DNA of 64,000 nt from Kibdelosporangium persicum. Its GTDB lineage: Bacteria; Actinomycetota; Actinomycetes; Mycobacteriales; Pseudonocardiaceae. The notes beneath the pieces are model-generated. The model had not been told where the DNA came from and did no database searches. It was given only the letters and a program-made list of their open reading frames with translations. The position numbers and the translations under genes were made by a program. Positions 56,561 through 64,000 of the stretch are shown here, one piece after another. Location of the stretch: NCBI RefSeq assembly GCF_013280595.1, contig NZ_JAAATY010000001.1:811987-875986 (forward strand), written 5' to 3'. How positions within the stretch are numbered: the stretch's first letter is position 1; each line of letters starts with the position of its first letter.

Positions 56561-57192
56561 CAGCCATTGCCTCCCGGCGGCTGCGGGGTCACCGGAGCCG
56601 AGGACGCCGCGGGAGGCCGGTTCACCGGCTTCGGTTCCCCGACCACGGTCACCTTGCCGTCCGGCCCGACCACCAGCCGGGACGGGTCGCCCGCCGGGAC
56701 CATGCCCTGCTGGCGCGCCAGCTCGGCCAGGGTGGACGCGGACTCGAGGCCGGCCACGTCCTGTTGCAGCATCTGGACCCGCTCGGACAGCTCGCTGGCC
56801 GCCTTCTTGGCCTGGTCGAGCCGGTACGAGTCGGCGATGGCCTGTGTGGACAGCCACAGCGTGGTGATCACACCCGCGGCCAGCAGGCCCATCACGAGCA
56901 TGACGAACGAAGCCCGGGACGCGGTGACGCGCTCGTGCTTCTGCTTCGGCTTCTGCCTCTGCGGACGCGGCCGTCGCTGTCCGGGCTCAGCGCCCGAGCG
57001 GCCCTCACGCTGGGCACGACGTGCGTACGCCCGCTCGGCCGCGGCAGTGCGCGGACGGCGTTGGGTCCGTGGCGGTGCCTCGGTGGTGTCCGGTGCCGCC
57101 GTGGCCGCTTCCGCCTCGGCAGCGGCCTTACGACGTGACTGCGACGAGCGGCCGCGCGAAGACGACCCGCCTACCCTTGCCGGTGCGGTCAT
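56560..57192 (-). CDS. ftsL: FtsL-like septum formation protein
   Basis: A 210-residue bitopic protein in the ftsL position between rsmH and ftsI. A long Arg/Ala/Pro-rich cytoplasmic region (1-90) precedes one transmembrane helix (about 96-116) and a short leucine-zipper-like extracytoplasmic coil ([20 protein letters not shown]) and Pro-rich tail. FtsL sequences diverge widely, so the name rests on topology and position. It overlaps rsmH by 4 nt. Confidence 0.85.
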   Translation of the reverse strand: MTAPARVGGSSSRGRSSQSRRKAAAEAEAATAAPDTTEAPPRTQRRPRTAAAERAYARRAQREGRSGAEPGQRRPRPQRQKPKQKHERVTASRASFVMLVMGLLAAGVITTLWLSTQAIADSYRLDQAKKAASELSERVQMLQQDVAGLESASTLAELARQQGMVPAGDPSRLVVGPDGKVTVVGEPKPVNRPPAASSAPVTPQPPGGNG

Positions 57193-58148
57193 GACGCCTC
57201 CCTGATCCGTTCCGCCGCCCGCAGCCGTACCGGCGCCGCGCGTGGGTTGTGTTCCATCTCGACTTCGTCCGCCTGTTCGGCGCCCCGGGTGAGCAGGCGG
57301 ATCTGCGGGCCGTGGCCCGGCAGTTCCACCGGCAGTCCCTCCGGGGTGGTGGACTTGGCCAGCTCCGCGAACGCGCGCTTGACCAGCCGGTCCTCCAGCG
57401 ACTGGTAGGACTCCACGACGATCCGGCCGCCGACCTTCAGCCGGGCCAGCGCCGCGGGCACGGCCCGGCGCAGGACGTCGAGCTCGCCGTTGACCTCGAT
57501 GCGCAACGCCTGGAACGTGCGCTTCGCCGGATGCCCGCCGGTCCTCCTGCTCGCCGCGGGCACAGTGTTGTAGAGCAGCTGGACGAGCCGCTCGCTGGTG
57601 CTGAACGGCTCACGTCGCCGTTCGGCCGCGATCGCCTTGGCGATCTTGCCCGCGAACCGTTCCTCGCCGTAGTCCCGCAGGATCCGGGCCAGGTCGGGCA
57701 CGTCGTAGGTGTTCAGCACGTCCGCCGCGGTGATCCCGGTGGTCGGGTCCATCCGCATGTCCAGCGGCGCGTCCTTGGCGTAGGCGAATCCCCGGTCGGC
57801 CTCGTCGAGCTGCATCGACGACACCCCGAGGTCGAACAGCATGCCGTCGGCGGTGGCCAGGCCGAGGTCGTCGAGCACGTCCGGCAGCTCGTCGTACACG
57901 GCGTGGACCAGGTGGATGCGGTCCTTGTACGGCGCCAGCCGCTCACCCGACAACGCGAGCGCGTTGGGGTCGCGGTCCAGCCCCACCAGGGTCAACCGCG
58001 GATGCGCGGCCAGCAGCGCCTCGGCATGGCCACCGAGGCCGAGGGTGGCGTCCACGACGACGGCCTGCTTGTCGGCCAACGCCGGGGCGAGCAGCGCGAG
58101 GACCCGCTCCAGCAGCACGGGCACGTGCCGCGGGTTCTCGCGCGTCAT
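57189..58148 (-). CDS. rsmH: 16S rRNA m4C1402 methyltransferase
   Basis: A 319-residue SAM-dependent methyltransferase (formerly MraW). The SAM-binding motif [16 protein letters not shown] and the conserved [19 protein letters not shown] and [13 protein letters not shown] stretches are diagnostic. It lies 147 nt downstream of mraZ and overlaps the ftsL-like gene in an ATGA arrangement. Confidence 0.96.
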   Translation of the reverse strand: MTRENPRHVPVLLERVLALLAPALADKQAVVVDATLGLGGHAEALLAAHPRLTLVGLDRDPNALALSGERLAPYKDRIHLVHAVYDELPDVLDDLGLATADGMLFDLGVSSMQLDEADRGFAYAKDAPLDMRMDPTTGITAADVLNTYDVPDLARILRDYGEERFAGKIAKAIAAERRREPFSTSERLVQLLYNTVPAASRRTGGHPAKRTFQALRIEVNGELDVLRRAVPAALARLKVGGRIVVESYQSLEDRLVKRAFAELAKSTTPEGLPVELPGHGPQIRLLTRGAEQADEVEMEHNPRAAPVRLRAAERIREAS

Positions 58149-58295
58149 GGTCTCGACCCCTCTACGGGTACCGCTCGGATTCGGTCGGAGAAAACAGATG
58201 CCGTCAGGTCCCAGCCCGGAGAAGCGAACCTGGCGCCGGGGAAGGTGCGCCAGGGTCGATCGCCACCGGGCCGAGGCCTCACGGCATCCCTCGAC

Positions 58296-58727
58296 CTAGA
58301 AGAATCCGGGCAGTACCTCCTCCCGTGCCTGCGCGTAGCTGTCCTCGTGCTCGTCCAGATATGCCTGCCAGGCCTGGGCGTCCCAGATCTCCAGCCGGGT
58401 GATCGCGCCGATCACCACGCACTCCTTGGTCAGCCCGGCGTAGCGCCGCAGCTCAGGCGCGATCGCGATCCGTCCCTGGCCATCGGGCCGCTGTTCGTCG
58501 GTTCCGGCGAACAGGTACCGCTGGTAGGCACGTACCGCCTCGTTCGTCAGCGGGGCGGCGGCGACCTTCCGGGCCATTTCCTCGAACTCCGCTCGGGGGA
58601 AGACGTAGAGGCAGTGATCCTGACCCTTCGTGACCATCAGGCCCCCCGCGAGGGCGTCGCGGAACTTCGCCGGCAGCGTCAGCCTCCCCTTGTCGTCCAG
58701 CTTCGGGGTGTGGGTACCGAGAAACAT
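58296..58727 (-). CDS. mraZ: Transcriptional regulator MraZ
   Basis: A 143-residue AbrB-fold DNA-binding protein with two tandem MraZ repeats ([21 protein letters not shown] and the later [18 protein letters not shown]). It represses the dcw promoter as a ring-shaped oligomer in studied species. The ATG at 58727 was chosen because [11 protein letters not shown] is the standard N-terminus and GGGGAGG lies upstream; a longer frame would cover the ribosome binding site. It heads the division cluster and has MraZ boxes over its own promoter. Confidence 0.95.
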   Translation of the reverse strand: MFLGTHTPKLDDKGRLTLPAKFRDALAGGLMVTKGQDHCLYVFPRAEFEEMARKVAAAPLTNEAVRAYQRYLFAGTDEQRPDGQGRIAIAPELRRYAGLTKECVVIGAITRLEIWDAQAWQAYLDEHEDSYAQAREEVLPGFF

Positions 58728-58780
58728 CGGTGCACCACCTCCCCACCAGTCCTGCGGACCGGCCATGGGACACCCTTCCG

Positions 58781-58822
58781 CCCCACTTGCGGCCACAGTA
58801 CCCCACTTTTCACCACAGTCAA
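58781..58822 (-). promoter_or_regulatory. mraZ: mraZ core promoter overlapped by four MraZ boxes
   Basis: On the minus strand four consecutive 10-nt blocks each carry GTGG at the same offset: gactGTGGtg (58811-58820), aaaaGTGGgg (58801-58810), tactGTGGcc (58791-58800) and gcaaGTGGgg (58781-58790). Direct GTGG-type repeats at 10-bp spacing are the known MraZ operator. The same stretch holds TTGACT (58817-58822) and TACTGT (58795-58800) 16 nt apart, a good sigma-A-type promoter. MraZ binding would directly cover RNA polymerase contacts. Confidence 0.85.
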
Positions 58823-59320
58823 CGCGGATCTCGGTCTGATCGCCCGGTCGAAGGACGCGTTTCCGCAGGTGACACCGGTGGGGGCCAGGTGGGGCGGCCC
58901 GCCGGCCGGTCCCCTGCCCCGGTGATGCCTATCCGCTGTTCAGAAGGTGTTCAGTTGTCCACAGTGGGCGTTCACGGGCCGGTGGGGGACGGTGGGGAGG
59001 CCGTGGTCCGGCCTCGGCGGCGGGACCGGTTCGGGTGATGACTGACGGTGATCGTCGGTATTGATCATGCGGCGAATGCCCGGCGCGAATGCCGTGCGCC
59101 CGCTGTCCAAAGCCTGTCGATCGGCTGTCCGAATGCCCAAGACCGGCCACCCCGGCCGCGTGAACATCCAGAATGACGGCAACCTCCGCCGCGCGGGCGC
59201 GTCCAGCAGACGGGGAGCCGGCGAAAGCAGGGCTCTTTGTCGCCAACTGTCCTGCACGTCGAGGGCGTCTTGCCGGATACTGATACTGAGAACGACAACC
59301 CCGGGCGACTTCGCCCTGGT

Positions 59321-59339
59321 TTGACACCACTCGTGTCAA
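59321..59339. promoter_or_regulatory. TTGACAC-N5-GTGTCAA palindrome before the MoxR operon
   Basis: A perfect 7-bp inverted repeat (59321-59327 and 59333-59339) about 100 nt before the MoxR start. The left arm contains TTGACA, but no -10 box follows at the right distance. It may be an operator or part of a promoter. Confidence 0.4.
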
Positions 59340-59436
59340 GCTGTGCCGCCCCTGTTCGCCCGATCAGGCGAGCCGGGTGCTGGCATCGCATCGGTGGGAT
59401 CTGGGAGAGCACCACCGAGGAGCATCAGGAGGTCGA

Positions 59437-60573
59437 GTGACGTCTTCTACCCCGCCTGCCGCGCTGCCTGGGAGCCCGTACGGGGGCAACGGCGCCGGCT
59501 CAGGTTCCGTGCCGCCCGACCACTATGCGCAGTCCGTCAACGGGGCCACCCCCAGCCCGGCGCCGCGGCCGAGCGCGGGCAAGGCGCTCGACGAGGTGCA
59601 CGCCACCGCGCAGCGCATCGCCGCGAACGTCGAGCGCGTGCTGGTCGGCAAACCGGACGTGGTCCGGATCGCGCTGGTCACGTTGCTCGCCGAGGGCCAC
59701 CTCCTGGTCGAGGACGTGCCCGGGGTCGGCAAGACGTCACTGGCCAAGGCGCTGGCCAAGTCCATCGACTGCTCGGTCTCGCGGCTGCAGTTCACCCCCG
59801 ACCTGCTGCCCAGCGACGTGACCGGGGTGTCCATCTTCAACCGGCAGACCACCAACTTCGAGTTCCGGCCCGGCCCGGTGTTCTCGAACATCGTGGTCGG
59901 CGACGAGATCAACCGCGCCTCGCCGAAGACCCAGTCCGCGTTGCTGGAGTGCATGGAAGAGCACCAGGTGACGGTGGACGGCAAGACCTACCGGCTGGAG
60001 TCGCCGTTCATGGTGATCGCGACCCAGAACCCGATCGAGATGGAGGGCACGTACGCGTTGCCCGAGGCGCAGCGCGACCGCTTCACCGCGCGCGTGTCGA
60101 TCGGTTACCCGGACCCGAACGCCGAGCTGGCGATGGTCGACGAGCACGCCGGCCACGACCCGCTCGCCACACTGCAGCCCGTCTCGGACGCCGCGCAGGT
60201 CCGCGCGCTCGTCGAGGCGGTGCGCGGCGTGCACATGGCCCCGGAGATCAGGCGGTACGCGGTCGAGCTGGTCTCCGCGACTCGCAGGCTGCCGGAGATC
60301 CGTCTCGGCGCTTCGCCACGGTCGACGCTGCACCTCGTGCGCGCCGCGCGTGCACAGGCCGCGCTGTCGGGCCGTGACTTCGTCGTTCCGGACGACATGC
60401 ACGCGGTCGCCGTACCCGTGCTCGCACACCGTCTTGTCCTCACCGCGGAAGCGCAGGCCGCCCGCCGGTCGCCGGCGGACATGATCCGCGGGCTTCTGCA
60501 GCGTGTCCCCGTGCCGCAGGGCATGGACCCGTCCGCGCAGTGGGCCTCCGACATGCGCGGGAACAGGCAGTAA
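59437..60573 (+). CDS. MoxR-family AAA ATPase
   Basis: A 378-residue AAA+ ATPase. After a Pro/Gly/Ser-rich leader of about 45 residues come Walker A GVGKT (96-100), Walker B VVGDEINRAS, sensor sequences (ATQNPIEMEGTYALPEAQRDRF) and a lid domain. The GTG at 59437 is preceded by AGGAGG. MoxR proteins act as chaperones or metal-insertion factors for proteins encoded next to them. Here it starts a MoxR-DUF58-transglutaminase operon facing away from mraZ. Confidence 0.93.
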   Translation: MTSSTPPAALPGSPYGGNGAGSGSVPPDHYAQSVNGATPSPAPRPSAGKALDEVHATAQRIAANVERVLVGKPDVVRIALVTLLAEGHLLVEDVPGVGKTSLAKALAKSIDCSVSRLQFTPDLLPSDVTGVSIFNRQTTNFEFRPGPVFSNIVVGDEINRASPKTQSALLECMEEHQVTVDGKTYRLESPFMVIATQNPIEMEGTYALPEAQRDRFTARVSIGYPDPNAELAMVDEHAGHDPLATLQPVSDAAQVRALVEAVRGVHMAPEIRRYAVELVSATRRLPEIRLGASPRSTLHLVRAARAQAALSGRDFVVPDDMHAVAVPVLAHRLVLTAEAQAARRSPADMIRGLLQRVPVPQGMDPSAQWASDMRGNRQ

Positions 60574-60575
60574 CG

Positions 60576-61841
60576 ATGGCCGGTCCGCTGGCGGGCATGA
60601 CCACACGTGGCCGGTGCCTGCTGGCCGCGGGGCTGGCCGCTGCCCTGTGCTCGGTCGTGCTCAACGAACGCGACCTGCTGCGGGTGTCGGTCTTCGTGAT
60701 CGCGATGCCGCTGCTGGTCTGCTTCCTGGCCGGCCGGTCACGGGTCGGCCTGCACACCGAACGGCACATCAACCCGATGCGGACACCCGTCGGTGGCCGG
60801 GCCGAGGTGTCGCTCAACGTGTGGAGCACCGGGCGGCTGCCGACCGGTGGCCTGTTGCTCCAGGACAGCGTGCCGTACACGCTCGGCGGCAGGCCACGGT
60901 TCGTCATCGAGCACCTGCCGCGTAACAACGGCATCCAGTTGCGCTACACCGTCGAACCGGCGATGCGCGGCGTGCAGCACCTCGGCCCGTTACGTGCCAA
61001 GGTGACCGATCCGTTCGGCTTGTCCGAGTTCGACCGGGAACTCGCCGGCGTCACCCGGCTCGTGGTCGTGCCGCGGGTCGTGCCGCTGATCGGCATGCCC
61101 GGCGGTGCCGGGATGGGCGCGGGTGAGGACGGCTCGGTCCGGCTGTCGTCCGGCCAGGGCGAGGACGACGCGGTTGTCCGTCCGTACCGCCAAGGCGACG
61201 ACCTGCGCAAGGTGCACTGGCGCTCGACCGCGCACCGCGACGAGATGATGGTCCGCGTCGAGGAACGCCCGTGGCGCGGCGGTACGACCGTGCTGCTGGA
61301 CCACCGGGAGCACGCGCACAAAGGCAGCGGTCCGACGTCCAGCATGGAATGGGCGGTCTCGATGGCCGCGAGCGTCTCGTTGCACCTGCTGCGCAACGGG
61401 CACCGCGTGCGGCTCGTGTCGGAGACCGGCAGGCCCATCGCGCCGGAGAGCGCGGACGGCATCCACAGCGACTTCCTCGTGCTCGACTCCCTCGCCGCGT
61501 TGCAGGCCTCGCACCACAAGGAGATCGCCATCGCCGGCGACCCGGGCCAAGGCCAGGAACTGGTCGCGATCCTCGGTTCGGCCGACCCGGAGTCGATCGA
61601 CCAGCTGATCCGTTACCGGCCCCGCGCCAGCCGCAGCCTCGCCATCCTGATGGACACGCGGGCGTGGACGACGCAGGGCGACACCACCGCACTCGACCCC
61701 GACGGCGCCGCGACACTGCTCAACGGCGCGGGCTGGAGCACCGTCATCGCCAAACCTGACGTGCCGATGCACCAGGTCTGGAACAACCTGTGCCGCGCGA
61801 GTCAGAACCGCGGCACGATGCACGCCAGTGGATGGTCTTGA
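60576..61841 (+). CDS. DUF58 domain protein
   Basis: A 421-residue protein with two N-terminal transmembrane segments, an extracytoplasmic or cytoplasmic beta region, and the DUF58 domain marked by VRPYRQGDDLRKVHWRSTAH, related to von Willebrand factor A-like folds. The ATG at 60576 lies 2 nt after the MoxR stop; an ATG at 60597 is possible. The stop overlaps the next ATG by one base. It regularly accompanies MoxR ATPases and membrane transglutaminases; its biochemical role is unknown. Confidence 0.9.
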   Translation: MAGPLAGMTTRGRCLLAAGLAAALCSVVLNERDLLRVSVFVIAMPLLVCFLAGRSRVGLHTERHINPMRTPVGGRAEVSLNVWSTGRLPTGGLLLQDSVPYTLGGRPRFVIEHLPRNNGIQLRYTVEPAMRGVQHLGPLRAKVTDPFGLSEFDRELAGVTRLVVVPRVVPLIGMPGGAGMGAGEDGSVRLSSGQGEDDAVVRPYRQGDDLRKVHWRSTAHRDEMMVRVEERPWRGGTTVLLDHREHAHKGSGPTSSMEWAVSMAASVSLHLLRNGHRVRLVSETGRPIAPESADGIHSDFLVLDSLAALQASHHKEIAIAGDPGQGQELVAILGSADPESIDQLIRYRPRASRSLAILMDTRAWTTQGDTTALDPDGAATLLNGAGWSTVIAKPDVPMHQVWNNLCRASQNRGTMHASGWS

Positions 61842-64000
61842 TGGTCTACACACCCGCCCGAGAAGCGCGGCCCGCGCCACCGGCGCAGCCGCCACCACCT
61901 CCGCGCACGATCCAACGCGGCCCCGAGCCGATGTCGAACAACGTCACCCCGGTCTTCGCCGCGCTCACGACGCTGTGCGCGTCGACCGCGCTGTCCGGCG
62001 TGATCGACGGCGGCGTCTGGCTGGGCCACGCCGCCGTCGCGATCATCGTCGTGGTGGGCACCGGCATCGGCCTGCGTGCCCTGCGTTTCCCCATCCTGCT
62101 GATCGGCCTGGCGCAACTGTTCGCGCTGATGTGCCTGGTCGTCGCGCTGTTCACCAGCGAGGGCGTTCTCGGGTTCCTGCCCGGCCCGAAGGCCGTCGGG
62201 CAGATCGGTGACGTCTTACGGGACGCGGTCACGGTGGTGCAGACCGGGGTTCCACCGGTGGAACCCACCACACCGATCCTCTGCCTTGTCGTGATCGCGA
62301 TCGGGTTGGTCGCGGTCCTCGTCGACTCGCTGGCCGTCGCCGCGGGCACGCCGGCAGCCAGCGGTCTCGTGCTGCTCTGTGTCTACGCGGTGCCTGCCTC
62401 GCTCGCCGACGAGATGCTGCCGTGGTGGTCGTTCGTGCTCGGCGCTGCTTCGTACGCGATGCTGCTCGCCGTCGACGGCACGCACCGGCACCAACAGTGG
62501 CGTGGCCGTTCACCCCGTCCGGCGAGCACCAGTGGTAACGCGGGTGCACCCGTTGCGCTCGTGTCCGTGGCTTTGGTCCTGGCGCTGGCGCTCGGCGCGA
62601 TCTTCACCCCGATCGGCACAGTGGGGCAGCTGCCCGGCAACGTCGGCGCGGGCGGGATCGCCTCCGGCGGGTTCTCGCTCAAGGCGTTCACCCGGCTGCG
62701 CGGCATGCTGGACCAGAAGGGCAACCAGGAGATGTTCCGCGTCCGCGGGCTGTCCGACGACCGGCGGTACCTGCGGGCCACGACACTGAAGACGTACAAG
62801 GCGAACGAGGGCTGGGACCTCGGGCCCGGCATGCCCAACGGCCGGCCGTTGAACACCGAGCTGCCGCTCGAACCGGGCCGCAGCCCCGGCAGGGAGAACA
62901 TCCGGGTCGAGATCGAACCGGTGAACTCCGAGGACAACTGGGCGCCGGTGTACGGCTCGCCGAGGCTGATCGAAGGCCTGCCGAACGACGCCCGGTTCGA
63001 CGAGCTGAGCGGCGCGGTCTACACCCGCAAGCCCCGCAAGTTCGGCACGTACGTCGAATGGGCGGACCTGAACCAGCCGACTTTCGAGCAGCTGCGCCAG
63101 TCGCCCAACGCGTCCGGCAGCGAGGTCGGCCCGCAGTACACCGAACTGCCGCCGCTCGACCAGCGGATCACCGCGCTGGCCCGTGACCTGACCGGGGGCA
63201 AGGCGAACCAGTGGGACAAGGTGCTGGCGCTGAAGAACTACTTCGCGCCGGAGAACGGGTTCCAGTACCGCACCGAGACAGCGAGGGCGAGCACCCAGGA
63301 CGCGCTGGTCGACTTCCTGTTCGACGGCAAGGTCGGCTACTGCGAGCAGTACGCCTCGGCGATGGCGGTGCTCGTGCGTGCGGCGGGAATCCCGGCCCGC
63401 GTGGCGATCGGCTACACGTCCGGCTTCCAGGCAGGCGACTACCGCTCGATCACCACGTCGGACGCGCACGCCTGGGTCGAGGTCTTCTTCCCGGAGTACG
63501 GCTGGATCACCGTCGACCCGACGCCGCTGAACGACGGCCGTGGCTACACCCCGCCGTACATGAACCCGCAGACGTCGGGCAACCCCCGGCTGCCGGCCGA
63601 CGAACCCTCGAGCACGTCCACGTCGGAGACGACCGAGAACAGCGCGGTGCCCCAAGCGCCCGACAACGACCCGACGCAGACAGACCCGGGCACGACCCCG
63701 CAGGACGACGAGTCCTCCTGGGCCGGATACACCAGCGGTGCCCTGGCAGGCGGTGCGACAGTGCTTTCGCTGCTGTTGCTGACCGGCCTCGGTGTCGCCG
63801 GGCTCGGTTTGACAGGGGCGTCGCTCACCGCGACGAAACGCCGTCAGAGAACGATTCTGGTCACCATCGCGAGCGTGCTGTGGTTGCTGGCGGCCGTGTT
63901 CGCGGTCGCGATCGTGAGCTGGTGGCTGGCCGTACCGCTTGCCCTGATCGGCCTGTTCCTCTTCCCCGCACTGACTCGCTACTGGCGACGACGTGATCGT
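61841..64000 (+). CDS. TgpA-like membrane transglutaminase (3' end outside window)
   Basis: The first 720 codons, open to the window edge. A Pro-rich N-terminus is followed by about six transmembrane helices, a further helix near 62570-62610, then a large extracytoplasmic transglutaminase-like domain with a complete catalytic triad: Cys501 (GYCEQYASAM), His543 (SDAHAWVEV) and Asp559 (VDPTP). A Ser/Thr/Asp-rich linker and more transmembrane helices follow from about 63720. Related TgpA proteins have transglutaminase activity and are essential in Pseudomonas. The ATG overlaps the DUF58 stop (TGATG), so the three proteins probably act together at the envelope. Confidence 0.92.
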   Translation, partial: MVYTPAREARPAPPAQPPPPPRTIQRGPEPMSNNVTPVFAALTTLCASTALSGVIDGGVWLGHAAVAIIVVVGTGIGLRALRFPILLIGLAQLFALMCLVVALFTSEGVLGFLPGPKAVGQIGDVLRDAVTVVQTGVPPVEPTTPILCLVVIAIGLVAVLVDSLAVAAGTPAASGLVLLCVYAVPASLADEMLPWWSFVLGAASYAMLLAVDGTHRHQQWRGRSPRPASTSGNAGAPVALVSVALVLALALGAIFTPIGTVGQLPGNVGAGGIASGGFSLKAFTRLRGMLDQKGNQEMFRVRGLSDDRRYLRATTLKTYKANEGWDLGPGMPNGRPLNTELPLEPGRSPGRENIRVEIEPVNSEDNWAPVYGSPRLIEGLPNDARFDELSGAVYTRKPRKFGTYVEWADLNQPTFEQLRQSPNASGSEVGPQYTELPPLDQRITALARDLTGGKANQWDKVLALKNYFAPENGFQYRTETARASTQDALVDFLFDGKVGYCEQYASAMAVLVRAAGIPARVAIGYTSGFQAGDYRSITTSDAHAWVEVFFPEYGWITVDPTPLNDGRGYTPPYMNPQTSGNPRLPADEPSSTSTSETTENSAVPQAPDNDPTQTDPGTTPQDDESSWAGYTSGALAGGATVLSLLLLTGLGVAGLGLTGASLTATKRRQRTILVTIASVLWLLAAVFAVAIVSWWLAVPLALIGLFLFPALTRYWRRRDR

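Larger units (their letters stand above)
58728..59436. other. Divergent promoter region between mraZ and moxR-type operon
   Basis: These 709 bases contain the mraZ promoter with MraZ boxes at the left and a palindrome near the right end. Short frames inside have no plausible start or family. A TTCAGAAGGTGTTCAG motif near 58939-58954 recalls the TTCTGAACAC repeat cluster near 6770. Confidence 0.5.

Noticed and set aside
53528-57205. A 1225-codon plus-strand frame across murE, ftsI and the ftsL-like gene.
   Set aside because: It spans three well-supported genes on the other strand, and their overlaps and motifs leave no doubt about the true coding strand.
58929-59339. A 136-codon minus-strand frame upstream of mraZ.
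   Set aside because: It has no recognised family, no ribosome binding site and low-complexity Arg/Pro/Ala content; the region is better read as divergent regulatory sequence.

Overview
This 64 kb window is from a high-GC actinomycete chromosome. The gene content and order (a dcw division cluster running into sepF-yggT-wag31-ileS, a meso-diaminopimelate type MurE, a SAM-IV riboswitch, an actinobacterial ileS T-box, and bioB-bsaP-DUF2567) suggest the Pseudonocardiaceae. That placement is an inference and was not tested by a database search. No tRNA, rRNA, CRISPR array, insertion sequence or prophage was recognised.

Left part (1-10.5 kb). Biotin genes are split into bioD, bioB, the biotin synthase helper bsaP and a DUF2567 membrane protein on one side, and bioA about 6 kb away. 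bioF is not present. Between them lies a LacI-controlled catabolic operon (Gfo/Idh/MocA dehydrogenase, DUF993 protein, TIM-barrel sugar isomerase), whose operator occurs in two exact copies flanking the repressor gene. A small secreted ricin-type lectin made of three almost identical repeats follows.

Middle part (10.5-35 kb). dnaE is followed by a uridine-kinase-like protein with no recognisable P-loop. Next is a carbohydrate ABC transporter operon (binding protein, two permeases, ATPase), divergent from a Pro-rich protein with an HTH-like N-terminus. rluA-type and lspA genes follow, then a VOC/AraC pair. A two-component system diverges from an ABC exporter across a 16-bp inverted repeat, its kinase and regulator genes separated by a 95-bp tandem repeat, and the exporter carries a decayed second permease. 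A class V aminotransferase lies behind a SAM-IV riboswitch. Then come a CPA1-type antiporter, a DUF167 protein, a secreted pyroglutamyl-peptidase-like protein with Ser in place of the catalytic Cys, and an NTF2-domain penicillin-binding protein.

Right part (35-64 kb). Everything from mraZ to ileS is on the minus strand: mraZ, rsmH, ftsL-like, ftsI, murE, murF, mraY, murD, ftsW, murG, murC, ftsQ, ftsZ, then after a strong terminator pgeF, yggS, sepF, yggT, wag31, a membrane protein and T-box-controlled ileS. Most junctions in mraZ-ftsQ overlap by 1-14 nt, so translational coupling is likely. These genes make the peptidoglycan precursor, flip and polymerise it, and position the Z-ring and polar growth machinery. 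mraZ has four 10-bp-spaced MraZ boxes on top of its own promoter. A MoxR-DUF58-transglutaminase (TgpA) operon runs divergently and is cut by the window end.
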